From: Campylobacter taeniopygiae
GTDB lineage: Bacteria; Campylobacterota; Campylobacteria; Campylobacterales; Campylobacteraceae
Assembly (NCBI RefSeq): GCF_005406225.1
Contig: NZ_NXLY01000002.1
Coordinates: forward strand, 89,392-153,391
Direction: 5' to 3'
DNA: 64,000 nucleotides
The notes below the pieces were generated by a model. The model was not told the origin of the DNA and did no database searches. It saw nothing but the letters and a program-made list of their open reading frames with translations. Positions 9,786 to 18,265 of the stretch are shown one piece after another. The stretch's first letter is position 1. Every line of letters starts with the position of its first letter. The position numbers and the translations under genes were made by a program.

Positions 9786-11468
9786 CTATATATCCTTATC
9801 ACTAAATTCGCTATCATTTTGAATTAAATTCTGCAAAAGCACAGCAATTTCTTCGCCCTTATCACTTACTAAACCTCTTAATTTTTCAAGTAAAACCTCA
9901 TATTGAATAGTATCTTCATTGAAATTTTCTCCGAAGCCAAGTTGCTCTTCAACCTTTTTCCTAGCCATATTGAATTTTTCTAATGCGTCTTCAGCCTCAT
10001 CTATAATTGCATTAACCCCGCCCTCTTTAATATCTTCTTGAGTAGCCATATCCTCAAGCATTTTTTGTGTAAATGGCGTAATGACTTTTTTGTAAAAAAT
10101 AAAAAGCAAAATCGCTGCAATAAAATACTTAACAGGTGGAATGAAAGGCTCAACAAAACGATTGTAAAAGGTTTTAACCTTGCTTTCAACCCTAACAGTC
10201 TCGCGATGGAATGGTAAATTTTGCACCACAACACTATCACCTCTAGCTTGATTGTAATTAATAGTGCTTTTAACGATACTTTCTATACTAGCTAGTTCTT
10301 GTTTTGTGAGAGGAACATATTCACTTTTAACATCTCCATTTGCATCAACAACATCTTGATATTTTCCATCAATCGTAACCGCAGCTGAAGTTCTAATAAT
10401 GGTTGCAAATTGTTTTTTTGTATTGGTAATTGTTTTTGAAATTTCATTATTGGTTGTAACTTGATTTTTCTTATAAGTATCAATTTCTCCCTTATTATCA
10501 AGCCCTTCAACAGGACCTGTATTTGAAACCGCACCTGGAACACCTTGAACTTCACGATCTTTTCTTCCAGTTCTTTCTTCATTTAAAGTTTGCTCACTTC
10601 TTACAACAGTATTTGGATCATAAATTTCACTTTGAGATTCTTGTTTAGAAAAATCAAAATCTATATTTACACTTACCTTTACCTTATCTGTCCCTCCTGC
10701 AAAAGGAGCTAAATTCTCTATAATTTTATCCTCTAAGGCTTTTTCTTGATCGCTTTTATATTTGATCTGCTCTCGAACTAAATCATCACTGTTATCTTTA
10801 TCATCTAAAGGAATACCTCTTTGATCACTGATTTTAATATTGTCTTTTTTAAGATTTGCAACTGCAGCCGAAACGATATTTTTAATCCCATCAATTTGCT
10901 TTGCCGTAAGCCTTAGACCTTCTTTAACATTAACTACTACTGAAGCGGTTGGCGGAATTTGTCTTTCTGTAAAAACAGAATCTTTTGGAATAGCTATATG
11001 CACGACTGCACTACGAATAGGCTCTAAAGTTTCAATCGTTCTTGATAGTTCCCCTTCAAGGGCTCTTCTATACTTTATAGCGATATCTTGATCGGTTGCA
11101 CCAAATTGCTGTTGATCAAAAGCTTCAAAACCTATGCGACTATCCTTAATAAGTCCTTCGCTTGCAATGAACATTCTTTGGCGATAAACCTGATCTTTAG
11201 GAACTAAAATTTTATTTTCACTAGCAAGTTTGTAAGGGATATTGTTTTGCTCAAGCTTAGCCACAATAGCAGCTGAAGAGCTAGGACTAACATTTTCTAC
11301 TAAAACTGCATATCCATCACTTGAACCACTTCCACCTCCGCGAAATAATGCTAAAAACACTAAAAAACCTACAACAACCACTATAGATGCAGCAATAACA
11401 ATCAATTGCTTACGAGTTAATTTTTGAAAAAGTTGTCCGATTTGGTGTAGCATTTCTTTAAAATCCAT
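9786..11468 (-). CDS. fliF: Flagellar MS-ring protein FliF
   Basis: FliF builds the MS ring in the inner membrane, the base for flagellar assembly. The 560-residue protein has a first membrane helix at about residues 24-44, a periplasmic region with two ring-building domains (about 50-440), a second membrane helix near 450-470 and a cytoplasmic C-terminus that binds FliG. In the reference strain hisC lies upstream; here the truncated pheA is the neighbour, 218 bases away. Confidence 0.97.
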   Translation of the reverse strand: MDFKEMLHQIGQLFQKLTRKQLIVIAASIVVVVGFLVFLALFRGGGSGSSDGYAVLVENVSPSSSAAIVAKLEQNNIPYKLASENKILVPKDQVYRQRMFIASEGLIKDSRIGFEAFDQQQFGATDQDIAIKYRRALEGELSRTIETLEPIRSAVVHIAIPKDSVFTERQIPPTASVVVNVKEGLRLTAKQIDGIKNIVSAAVANLKKDNIKISDQRGIPLDDKDNSDDLVREQIKYKSDQEKALEDKIIENLAPFAGGTDKVKVSVNIDFDFSKQESQSEIYDPNTVVRSEQTLNEERTGRKDREVQGVPGAVSNTGPVEGLDNKGEIDTYKKNQVTTNNEISKTITNTKKQFATIIRTSAAVTIDGKYQDVVDANGDVKSEYVPLTKQELASIESIVKSTINYNQARGDSVVVQNLPFHRETVRVESKVKTFYNRFVEPFIPPVKYFIAAILLFIFYKKVITPFTQKMLEDMATQEDIKEGGVNAIIDEAEDALEKFNMARKKVEEQLGFGENFNEDTIQYEVLLEKLRGLVSDKGEEIAVLLQNLIQNDSEFSDKDI

Positions 11469-11607
11469 TAATTTCCAGTCCCCAGCTTAATGATTTTTAT
11501 ATTTTCAATTCTTTAAATTTCAATAAAATCAGCAAATTTTATCAATTTTAATATAATTTTACCAAATTTATTTATTAAACTCATAAATTATTTTTATATT
11601 ATCAAAC

Positions 11608-11616
11608 ATTTTAGCA
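11608..11616 (-). promoter_or_regulatory. Extended -10 promoter candidate for fliF
   Basis: The minus strand reads TGCTAAAAT about 140 bases upstream of the fliF start, within the 218-base gap after pheA. The gap is about 80 percent A+T and holds no other gene that I can see, so this call could be a chance match. Confidence 0.35.
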
Positions 11617-11686
11617 AAAAGCACTTTATAATTTTTAAAAATTTACATTAATTTTATATTTTGTTATAAAAAATATAAAGTTTATT

Positions 11687-11947
11687 TCAAAATCTTTCCA
11701 AAGTTCTTGCAACGGCAAAAATTTTGTCATAAATCAATTCTATGGCATCATGATCTAAATTTTTTAAATTTTTATTTTTTAAACGATCAAGAATCTCTTT
11801 TTCTCTTTTGGGATAATAAATTTCTTTATTATGGTTTTTTTTAATTTCTCCTATAATTTTAACATAAGCCATTCTTTCATTTAAAAGCTCTAAAATTTTA
11901 TCATCCACTATATCAATTTTATCTCTTAGTTCTTTTAAATCAAGCAT
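11687..11947 (-). pseudogene. pheA: PheA reduced to its chorismate mutase domain
   Basis: The 86 residues are a complete AroQ-type chorismate mutase: LRDKIDIVDDKI, the arginine in LNERMAYVK, the lysine in GEIKK and the PKREKEIL segment. The reference PheA is about 357 residues and continues into a prephenate dehydratase and ACT domain. Here the frame ends right after the domain (TLERF, stop), and neither the dehydratase nor hisC follows; fliF is next. The fragment could still be an active monofunctional mutase. It overlaps the upstream HAD gene by 13 bases. Confidence 0.85.
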
Positions 11948-12702
11948 TGCTCTTCCTTTAAAATTTCAAAAATACTCGGATAAACTCCATCAAGAACGCT
12001 TGTATCAATGCCTTTAGTATTGTTTAGTTTTCCACTTAAAACTAAATAAGTTTTCATATTTAATTCTTTTGCTTTAAGTAAATCCCCTTTAAAATCGTCA
12101 CTGATTATTTTTATATCTTCAAATCGAGCATTGTAATTTTGCATTTTTAACAATTTTAAAGCCTCGTTATAAAAAATCACACTTGGCTTACCCACAACAT
12201 CATATTCAAAATGAATTGCGTTTTTAAGCATAGCCATTATACTTCCTACCCCTGGGTAAGATTTATTGTCTTTTTTATAAATGCTACTTTCATGCATAGC
12301 CACAACTTTAACTCCATTTTTAATCATTTCTATAATACTAGCAAAATCATTAAATTTAAAATCATCAAAACTAGCAATAAGAACTAATTCTGGATTTTTA
12401 AAATCCAACTTAAAGCCAAGCATTTCAAGACTTTGCAAAAACTCATTAGCACCAAAAGCAGCAACTTTACAAGGCTTAAAAAGAGTTTTTAAAATACAAA
12501 AAGGATCTAAATAAGCATTATCTTTTATATTTAAGCCCTTTTGTCTTAAAATTTCTAAAAAATCAAGTTTTTTGGTATTGTTTGTGATAATCACATAAGC
12601 AAGATTATTTGTATTTAAAAAATCGATTAATTCTTTGGCTCCAAAAATTAAAGATTTATCAGCATCTGAAATAAGCGTTCCTTGAACATCTAAAAAAAAC
12701 AT
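11935..12702 (-). CDS. HAD-superfamily phosphatase (subfamily IIA, Cj0315-like)
   Basis: A 255-residue HAD hydrolase of the NagD/p-nitrophenyl phosphatase type. Motif I is FLDVQGTLIS at residues 3-12, motif II IITNNT, and a late motif IISDDFKGDLLKAKE. The second Asp of the usual DxDGT motif is replaced by Gln, although that residue is normally the acid/base. The substrate is unknown. The gene is joined to pheA by a 13-base overlap and lies one base after lysA, so it belongs to an amino acid gene cluster. Confidence 0.8.
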   Translation of the reverse strand: MFFLDVQGTLISDADKSLIFGAKELIDFLNTNNLAYVIITNNTKKLDFLEILRQKGLNIKDNAYLDPFCILKTLFKPCKVAAFGANEFLQSLEMLGFKLDFKNPELVLIASFDDFKFNDFASIIEMIKNGVKVVAMHESSIYKKDNKSYPGVGSIMAMLKNAIHFEYDVVGKPSVIFYNEALKLLKMQNYNARFEDIKIISDDFKGDLLKAKELNMKTYLVLSGKLNNTKGIDTSVLDGVYPSIFEILKEEQCLI

Positions 12703-12703
12703 T

Positions 12704-13912
12704 TTAAACCTTTATAAACTTCTCCTCTAAAGCAATTTGATCTTTAAAGCTTTCTCTTTGGCGAATCAGTCTTATCATCCCATTTTCTAAAGCTAATTCG
12801 CAAACTTTATTTCTAGTGTTGTAATTACTACTCATACTAAAGCCGTATGCTCCAGCATTTTTAATCACCATTATATCACCATTTTGCGTATGAGGTAATA
12901 ATCTTTCCTTAGCAAAAAAATCACCGCTTTCACAAACCCCACCTACAACGTCACATAGGCTTTCTTCTCCTTGATTATAAGGCATATCAATTTCATGATA
13001 AGCTTCATATAAACTTGGACGTATCAAATCATTCATAGCGCCATCAACGATAATAAAACGCTTTGTTTTATTGTGTTTTTCATAAAGTACTGAACAAACA
13101 AATTCCCCATTTGAGGCTACCAAAAATCGCCCTGGTTCCATTCCTATAGTTACATCAAGTCCATTAAGACTAGCTAAAATTGCTTGTGCGTACTCATAAA
13201 GATTAGGTTCTAGATCTGTTTTTTCATAAGCTACGCCAAGCCCTCCACCAATATCAAAAAATTTAAGATCAATCTTTAAAGCTTTTAATTCTTTAACGAG
13301 TTTTGCAACAATACTAGCTGCTTCATATATAGGGCTTAAATCTAAAAGTTGTGATCCAATATGAAAATGTATCCCAACAGGTTCTAAAAAAGAAGAATTC
13401 TTTGCATAAATATACATTTTCTTAGCACTCTCAATTTCAACCCCAAATTTATTTTCATTTAATCCTGTAGAAATATAAGGATGAGTTTTTGCATCTACAT
13501 TAGGATTAACCCTTATGCTAATTCTTGCCTTAGTGTTTAATTCTTTAGCCACTTGCTCCAAAAGTATCATTTCAGCTTCACTTTCAAGATTGATATATAA
13601 AATGTTATATTTTAAAGCAAGTTTGAGTTCTTCTTTGGTTTTACCTACTCCACTAAAAATGATTTTATAAGGCTTTGCGCCCACTTTTAAAGCACGTTTA
13701 ACCTCACCTATACTCACACAATCAAATCCGCTATCTAATTTAACAAGCATTTGTAAAAGGCTTAAATTTGAATTGGCTTTTACGGCATAAAAAATTTGTG
13801 ATTTTCTAGCTTTAAAGGCATTTTTTAATTCTAAAAATTTTTCTTTAATCGCATCAAAATTATAGATATAAAAAGGGGTTTGAAATTCATCTTTAAGTTT
13901 TTTATAATCCAT
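12704..13912 (-). CDS. lysA: Diaminopimelate decarboxylase
   Basis: LysA decarboxylates meso-diaminopimelate to lysine, the last step of lysine synthesis. The 402-residue protein has the PLP lysine K45 in FYAVKANSN, the His-containing HFHIGSQ segment, GGGLGVAYE and the C-terminal CESGDFFA motif that completes the active site across the dimer. Lysine synthesis is therefore kept while the adjacent phenylalanine gene is truncated. Confidence 0.97.
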   Translation of the reverse strand: MDYKKLKDEFQTPFYIYNFDAIKEKFLELKNAFKARKSQIFYAVKANSNLSLLQMLVKLDSGFDCVSIGEVKRALKVGAKPYKIIFSGVGKTKEELKLALKYNILYINLESEAEMILLEQVAKELNTKARISIRVNPNVDAKTHPYISTGLNENKFGVEIESAKKMYIYAKNSSFLEPVGIHFHIGSQLLDLSPIYEAASIVAKLVKELKALKIDLKFFDIGGGLGVAYEKTDLEPNLYEYAQAILASLNGLDVTIGMEPGRFLVASNGEFVCSVLYEKHNKTKRFIIVDGAMNDLIRPSLYEAYHEIDMPYNQGEESLCDVVGGVCESGDFFAKERLLPHTQNGDIMVIKNAGAYGFSMSSNYNTRNKVCELALENGMIRLIRQRESFKDQIALEEKFIKV

Positions 13913-13941
13913 ACTTTCCTTCTTTAAATTTTAATATCAAA

Positions 13942-15000
13942 TCAACGATTTTTATAAAACTTCATTAGGCCAAAAAAGCCTAGCAATACAATAGGCAAAA
14001 CGATACCAATTTCACTGATTATAACGCCATTTTCACTTAATCTTGAAAACAAATATAAAAATCCCCAAGATAGTAATGTCACCACAAAAGCAACAAAAGC
14101 CACAAAAGCAAGATTAAAAAATCTAGAAATAACAGGAAAATAATAATACATAATAAGCATTAAAAAAGGAGCAAAAAATGGCATAAATATAAGTTTATAA
14201 AGATTAATCTTTAGCGTTTCTATGCTAATGTTTTGATCCTTGAAAAGCCTTAGACTCTCCCAAGCATCCAAAATAGAATAATTACTATTGCTCGCAACAC
14301 TTTCAATGATTTTTGGCTTAAAGCCCTCTAAAGCACTTAATTCTTTAAAATCTTGCACATCAATGCCTTTAGCGCCCAGCATATATTCTTTAGGAAGAGT
14401 GGTTAAATTTCCATCTTTTAAGATCCAATTTCCCTCTTTAAAGGATGCTTTTTTAGCTTCAACAAAAGAATTTAAGGTAGAGTTATTAAGATCAAAAATT
14501 TTGATATTTTGGACGCTGTTTTGTCCATTGTTTATTTTAGAAATATAAACAAAATCATTATTGAATTTTAAAAAAACTTCTCCACCTTGTTTATTTAAAA
14601 CTCCATTTTTTAAAATATTTTTTTTATAATCATTTGCATAGGCAAAAGAAGTAAAATTTAAACCAATATAAACACAGCAAAAAAACAAAGCCCATAAAAA
14701 AGGGAAGATAACGACTAAATTTTTACTGATTCCTAAAGCGTAAAAACTTACAAATTCATTAGTTCTAATCATTGAAATGAGTGACAATATAAATGCAAAA
14801 ACTATAGAAAGTGGCAAAATATAAGGCACAGCAGAACAAGCTAAAAAAACCACATAAAGTAGCTGAAGATTGACACTTTGTGGCAAATCTTTAAAATTTA
14901 AAAGCAAATCAATACCACAATAAAAACCAATTAAAGATAAAAATATTATGAAAAAATTCTTAAGATAAATTTCTGAAATGAAACGAAAAAAAATCCACAT
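13942..15000 (-). CDS. lptG: LPS export permease LptG/LptF-family protein
   Basis: A 352-residue YjgP/YjgQ family membrane protein. It has two or three N-terminal membrane helices, a periplasmic beta-jellyroll region (about residues 110-250) and three C-terminal helices. LptF and LptG form the inner-membrane part of the LPS transport bridge with LptB and LptC. The N-terminal pattern (IFFRFISEIYLKNFF) is typical. LptF and LptG are hard to tell apart without comparison. It lies one base downstream of pth. Confidence 0.85.
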   Translation of the reverse strand: MWIFFRFISEIYLKNFFIIFLSLIGFYCGIDLLLNFKDLPQSVNLQLLYVVFLACSAVPYILPLSIVFAFILSLISMIRTNEFVSFYALGISKNLVVIFPFLWALFFCCVYIGLNFTSFAYANDYKKNILKNGVLNKQGGEVFLKFNNDFVYISKINNGQNSVQNIKIFDLNNSTLNSFVEAKKASFKEGNWILKDGNLTTLPKEYMLGAKGIDVQDFKELSALEGFKPKIIESVASNSNYSILDAWESLRLFKDQNISIETLKINLYKLIFMPFFAPFLMLIMYYYFPVISRFFNLAFVAFVAFVVTLLSWGFLYLFSRLSENGVIISEIGIVLPIVLLGFFGLMKFYKNR

Positions 15001-15001
15001 T

Positions 15002-15544
15002 TTAAGCTCTTAAACTATACAAAGATGAAACACTTGATAAATCTTTTTCAATCAGTTCAAATAATGCTTTTTTAGAGTGTTCTAAGATTTTATCTAAAAT
15101 TATTTTTTCCTCGTCTTTAAATTGTCCTAAAACATGAGAGATGACGTTTTCTCCCTTGCCTACGCCTATACGCACTCTTTCATAATCATTGCCACATAAA
15201 GAATCGATACTTTTTAGCCCATTGTGTCCGCCGCTTGAACCGCCTTTTTTAAAACGCAAAGCCCCTAAATTTATATCGATATCATCATGTATAACTATAA
15301 GTCTTTCACATTTATAAAAATCCTTAACCGCTTTAACGCTAGTGCCTGAATTATTCATATAAGTGCTAGGTTTAAGAAGAAGTAAGGAGGAGCCAATCTT
15401 AAATAGCTCTCCTTTAAATTTTGAATTGTTAAGATTTGTAAAATTTTGATCTTTTAAAATCAAATCAATGAGCATAAAGCCTACATTATGGCGAGTATTT
15501 TTGTATTCCTCACCTATATTGCCAAGCCCTACGACTAAGATCAT
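15002..15544 (-). CDS. pth: Peptidyl-tRNA hydrolase
   Basis: Pth releases peptides from prematurely dissociated peptidyl-tRNA. The 180-residue protein has the catalytic H19 in [10 protein letters not shown] with N9 in GLGN, the IHDDIDI segment with the catalytic Asp, and GGHNGLKSI. Its start overlaps the end of rplY by four bases (ATGA), a common rplY-pth pairing in bacteria that links two translation functions. Confidence 0.96.
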   Translation of the reverse strand: MILVVGLGNIGEEYKNTRHNVGFMLIDLILKDQNFTNLNNSKFKGELFKIGSSLLLLKPSTYMNNSGTSVKAVKDFYKCERLIVIHDDIDINLGALRFKKGGSSGGHNGLKSIDSLCGNDYERVRIGVGKGENVISHVLGQFKDEEKIILDKILEHSKKALFELIEKDLSSVSSLYSLRA

Positions 15545-16077
15545 CTAGCTTTTTCTACGCCAACAACCGCTATCCTATCAGCGTCTAAAATAGTAACACC
15601 CTCAGGAACTACTACATCACGAACAAGTAAAGCATCACCTACATCAAGTTTGCTAACATCAAGTTCAAAGAAATTTGGTAAATTTTCAGCTTTACATTTA
15701 ACTTTTAATCTTCTCTTAGATTGGATTAAAACACCTTTATTTTTAAGACCGATAGCTGTTCCTGTGATTTTAACTGGAACCATATATTTAGAAATCACAC
15801 CTTTTTGTGCTACTTTTAAATCTACGTGTTTTAAATCACTTGTAACTGGATCTTTTTGATAATCCACAACCACAACATTTAAAGTTTGAGAACCCACTTT
15901 AACATCAAAAGCTAAAGTTGTTTTTTTACGAACTTCTTTAATGAATTCATTGACCTTAAAAGCAGCGTGGATATTTTCCAATCCTTTACCATAGATGTTT
16001 GCTATTAGATAACCATCTCTTTTTAAAGCTTTAGCTGCTTTTCTACCGATACTCTCTCTAACGATACCTTCTAACAT
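15541..16077 (-). CDS. rplY: Ribosomal protein bL25, long CTC form
   Basis: bL25 binds 5S rRNA in the large subunit. The 178-residue protein is the long general-stress (Ctc) form with an N-terminal L25 domain (about 1-90) and a C-terminal TL5-type beta domain (about 95-178). It is nearly the C. jejuni protein as I remember it, with about ten changes, which helps place the genome close to but not inside typical C. jejuni. A promoter candidate is at 16110-16118. Confidence 0.96.
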   Translation of the reverse strand: MLEGIVRESIGRKAAKALKRDGYLIANIYGKGLENIHAAFKVNEFIKEVRKKTTLAFDVKVGSQTLNVVVVDYQKDPVTSDLKHVDLKVAQKGVISKYMVPVKITGTAIGLKNKGVLIQSKRRLKVKCKAENLPNFFELDVSKLDVGDALLVRDVVVPEGVTILDADRIAVVGVEKAR

Positions 16078-16109
16078 CTTTTTTTATCCTTTCAAAAAAA
16101 TAAGCTTTA

Positions 16110-16118
16110 ATTTTAGCA
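16110..16118 (-). promoter_or_regulatory. Extended -10 promoter for rplY-pth-lptG
   Basis: The minus strand reads TGCTAAAAT about 35 bases upstream of the rplY ATG, with AAGGAT just before the start. It fits the Campylobacter sigma-70 pattern. Confidence 0.5.
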
Positions 16119-16148
16119 AATATTGGCTTAGTTAAAAGTAAAAAAGTA

Positions 16149-16154
16149 TATAAT
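16149..16154 (+). promoter_or_regulatory. -10 box for the SMR-bioD operon
   Basis: A perfect TATAAT lies 30 bases upstream of the chosen TTG start at 16185, divergent from the rplY promoter. Confidence 0.5.
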
Positions 16155-16184
16155 TATGATTTAAAATTGTATTTGGGATATTTT

Positions 16185-16517
16185 TTGAAAAAAGAATTAA
16201 ATACTGCTTGGCTATGGGTTATTTTTGGAGCCTTGATAGAGTGCTTTTGGGTGAGTGGTTTAAAATACTCCTATGAAATTTGGCATTATTGCTTAACCGC
16301 TATAGGCATTTTTATCTCTTTTAATTGTTTTTTAAAAGCATGTAAAAAAATAGAAATCAGTGTAGCTTATAGTGTTTTTGTAGGCATTGGAACCGCTGGC
16401 ATTGTGATAGCTGAAATTGCCATTTTTCATGAAAAATTTTCTATTTTAAAAATCTTTTTCATACTGCTTTTATTGCTCGGTGTGATAGGTTTAAAATTTA
16501 GTTCTAAAGAGAATTAA
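16185..16517 (+). CDS. Small multidrug resistance family protein, subunit 1
   Basis: A roughly 110-residue four-helix SMR transporter (Cj0310c position). The essential membrane glutamate is E19 in GALIECFWVSGLKYS, and this segment resembles the Gdx/SugE guanidinium exporters. I chose the TTG at 16185 because GGGA lies six bases upstream; a TTG at 16167 would add six residues without an RBS. It overlaps the second SMR gene by one base (TAATG), so the two probably form a heterodimer as in YkkCD or EbrAB. The substrate is not known. Confidence 0.82.
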   Translation: MKKELNTAWLWVIFGALIECFWVSGLKYSYEIWHYCLTAIGIFISFNCFLKACKKIEISVAYSVFVGIGTAGIVIAEIAIFHEKFSILKIFFILLLLLGVIGLKFSSKEN

Positions 16518-16831
16518 TGGCTTGGATATTTTTAATCATTGCTGGAATTTGTGAAATTATAGGTGTTATCATCATGAAAAAATACGTCGACACACACGCA
16601 AAAAAATATCTTTTATTACTCATATTTTGCTTTATGTGCTCTTTTATGAGTTTGAGTTTAAGTATGCAAAGCATTGCTATGAGTATTGCTTATGCTATTT
16701 GGACAGGTATTGGTGCCGTGGGTAGTGTTGTAGTTGGTATAGTTTTATTTAAAGAGAGAAAAAATTTTTTAAAACTCTTTTTTATCTCAATGATTTTATT
16801 TTCCACTATAGCTTTAAAATTACTTTCTTAA
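16517..16831 (+). CDS. Small multidrug resistance family protein, subunit 2
   Basis: A 104-residue four-helix SMR protein (Cj0309c position). The conserved glutamate is E13 in IIAGICEIIGVIIMKKY, and GxxxS-type packing appears in the fourth helix. The start overlaps the stop of the partner gene, and bioD begins nine bases after it ends. Paired SMR proteins usually insert with opposite topology to make one efflux pump for small cations or guanidinium-like compounds. No guanidine riboswitch is evident in the short leader. Confidence 0.85.
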   Translation: MAWIFLIIAGICEIIGVIIMKKYVDTHAKKYLLLLIFCFMCSFMSLSLSMQSIAMSIAYAIWTGIGAVGSVVVGIVLFKERKNFLKLFFISMILFSTIALKLLS

Positions 16832-16840
16832 AGGATTAAA

Positions 16841-17410
16841 ATGCAAATTTATATTAGTGGTATTCACACTGATGTTGGAAAAACGTATTTAAGTGCTAGA
16901 ATTTGCAAAGAATTGGGTTTTGATTATTTTAAACTCATTCAAGCAGGCACTCCAAAAGATAGTGATATCATAGCTCAATTTAGCCCAAAAACTAAAATTT
17001 TTAAAGAGGGTATATTTTTACAAACTCCCGTATCACCTCACAAGGCAAAAACTCTAGAAGGGTTAAATTATAAAGCTTTTGATATTGCTTTGCCTCAAAG
17101 TGATAAACTCATTATAGAACTTGCAGGTGGTATTTTTTCACCTATTGATGATGAAAAAACAATGATTGATTTTATGCAAAAATTTAAACGCCCTACCATT
17201 TTAGTCGCAAAAGATTATTTAGGAAGTATCAATCATACGCTTTTAAGCATAGAAGCCTTAAAACAAAAAAATATACCCATCCTAGCCTTAGTTTTAAAAA
17301 GTGAAGATCCTTTTAGTAAAGATTTTATACAAAAATATACACAAATTCCCATCATAGATTTTGATGATAAGGTTTGCGAGAAACTTTTAAAAATCATTAA
17401 TAAATTTTAA
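16841..17410 (+). CDS. bioD: Dethiobiotin synthetase
   Basis: BioD closes the ureido ring of dethiobiotin from DAPA, CO2 and ATP. The 189-residue protein has the P-loop [13 protein letters not shown] at residues 5-17 and the LIIELAGG segment with the catalytic acid. It is shorter than the E. coli enzyme (about 225) but typical of Campylobacter. It lies in an operon behind the SMR pair, while bioA is on the other strand further on. Confidence 0.94.
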   Translation: MQIYISGIHTDVGKTYLSARICKELGFDYFKLIQAGTPKDSDIIAQFSPKTKIFKEGIFLQTPVSPHKAKTLEGLNYKAFDIALPQSDKLIIELAGGIFSPIDDEKTMIDFMQKFKRPTILVAKDYLGSINHTLLSIEALKQKNIPILALVLKSEDPFSKDFIQKYTQIPIIDFDDKVCEKLLKIINKF

Positions 17411-17443
17411 TGTATTATTTGTTTATCAATAAAGGAGTGAAAA

Positions 17444-18124
17444 ATGAAACAAATATTATTTAAATTTTTGATTTTGAATTTTTTACTTGTAGTTTGTGCA
17501 TGTTCACAGGATGGTTCATCCGTAGATGACTTGTTTAAAAAAGGTCAAGAGGCGTTAAAAAGTGGTGATCGAGATAAGGCTATAGAGTATTTAAAACAAG
17601 CTTGTAATTTAAATTCGGGATTAAGATCAGGATTTTCTTGTTATCAAGTTGGAAATTTTTATCGCAATATTGTGGGTGATACACGTAAATCTTCGGAATA
17701 TTATGAAAAAGCTTGTGATTTAAATTTAGGACTTGCTTGTTTTGCAAGTGCAGATACATACCGTATTATAAATCCTGATAAAGCTTTAAACTATTATAAA
17801 AAAGCTTGTGATTTAGAAATATCACAAAGCTGTGTTGAACTTGCAAATTTATACATAGAAGAAAATAATGCTTCTAAATTTTTAGAATATCTTAACAAAG
17901 CTTGTGATTCAAAAGATGCAAAAACTTGCAATGATCTTGCAAAAATATATGAACAAGGGGTAATAAAATATAAACTAGGAATAGAAGATAAAGAAATATC
18001 AATCAAAAAAGATAGCTCTAAGGCCTTACAATACTATAAAAAAGCTTGTGATGAAGCTGAAAGTAATGATAGCGCTAAACAAGATTATTGCGAAAAATAT
18101 CATCAATTAAAAAGCAATTTTTAA
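17444..18124 (+). CDS. Sel1/Hcp-like cysteine-repeat lipoprotein
   Basis: A 226-residue secreted protein. Residues 1-20 form a lipoprotein signal with lipobox VCAC, so Cys20 would carry the lipid. The rest is Sel1-type TPR repeats of the Helicobacter cysteine-rich (Hcp) kind, with KACDL motifs and paired cysteines eight residues apart (for example C91/C99 and C122/C130). Such proteins bind partners or peptidoglycan fragments, but this function is not shown here. It has an AAGGAG RBS. I do not recall such a gene between bioD and bioA in the reference strain. Confidence 0.8.
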   Translation: MKQILFKFLILNFLLVVCACSQDGSSVDDLFKKGQEALKSGDRDKAIEYLKQACNLNSGLRSGFSCYQVGNFYRNIVGDTRKSSEYYEKACDLNLGLACFASADTYRIINPDKALNYYKKACDLEISQSCVELANLYIEENNASKFLEYLNKACDSKDAKTCNDLAKIYEQGVIKYKLGIEDKEISIKKDSSKALQYYKKACDEAESNDSAKQDYCEKYHQLKSNF

Positions 18125-18134
18125 AAATTATTTT

Positions 18135-18166
18135 AATCCTAACTTTTACATTATAAAGTTAGGATT
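18135..18166. terminator. Bidirectional hairpin terminator between Sel1 lipoprotein and bioA
   Basis: Perfect 12-base arms (AATCCTAACTTT and complement) flank an 8-base loop ten bases after the lipoprotein stop. The minus-strand flank is T-rich (AAAATAATTTTT), so it could also stop bioA transcripts. The remaining gap to bioA (18167-18265) holds no convincing gene. Confidence 0.65.
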
Positions 18167-18265
18167 TCACATTTTAGCTTCACATAAAATCTAATTTTAA
18201 AAAATCTTTAAAATTTTTATCATGTAAGCAATTTTCTAAGCTTCTTTTATCGTATATCACTAATT

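Noticed and set aside
11469..11686. Remnants of hisC or prephenate dehydratase in the gap before fliF
   Set aside because: All frames on the minus strand are closed quickly and no HisC or PheA motif could be read.
18167..18265. A short open stretch on the minus strand after bioA (about 30 codons)
   Set aside because: It looks slightly protein-like but has no ATG with RBS and no match I can name; it may be a gene remnant but cannot be supported.
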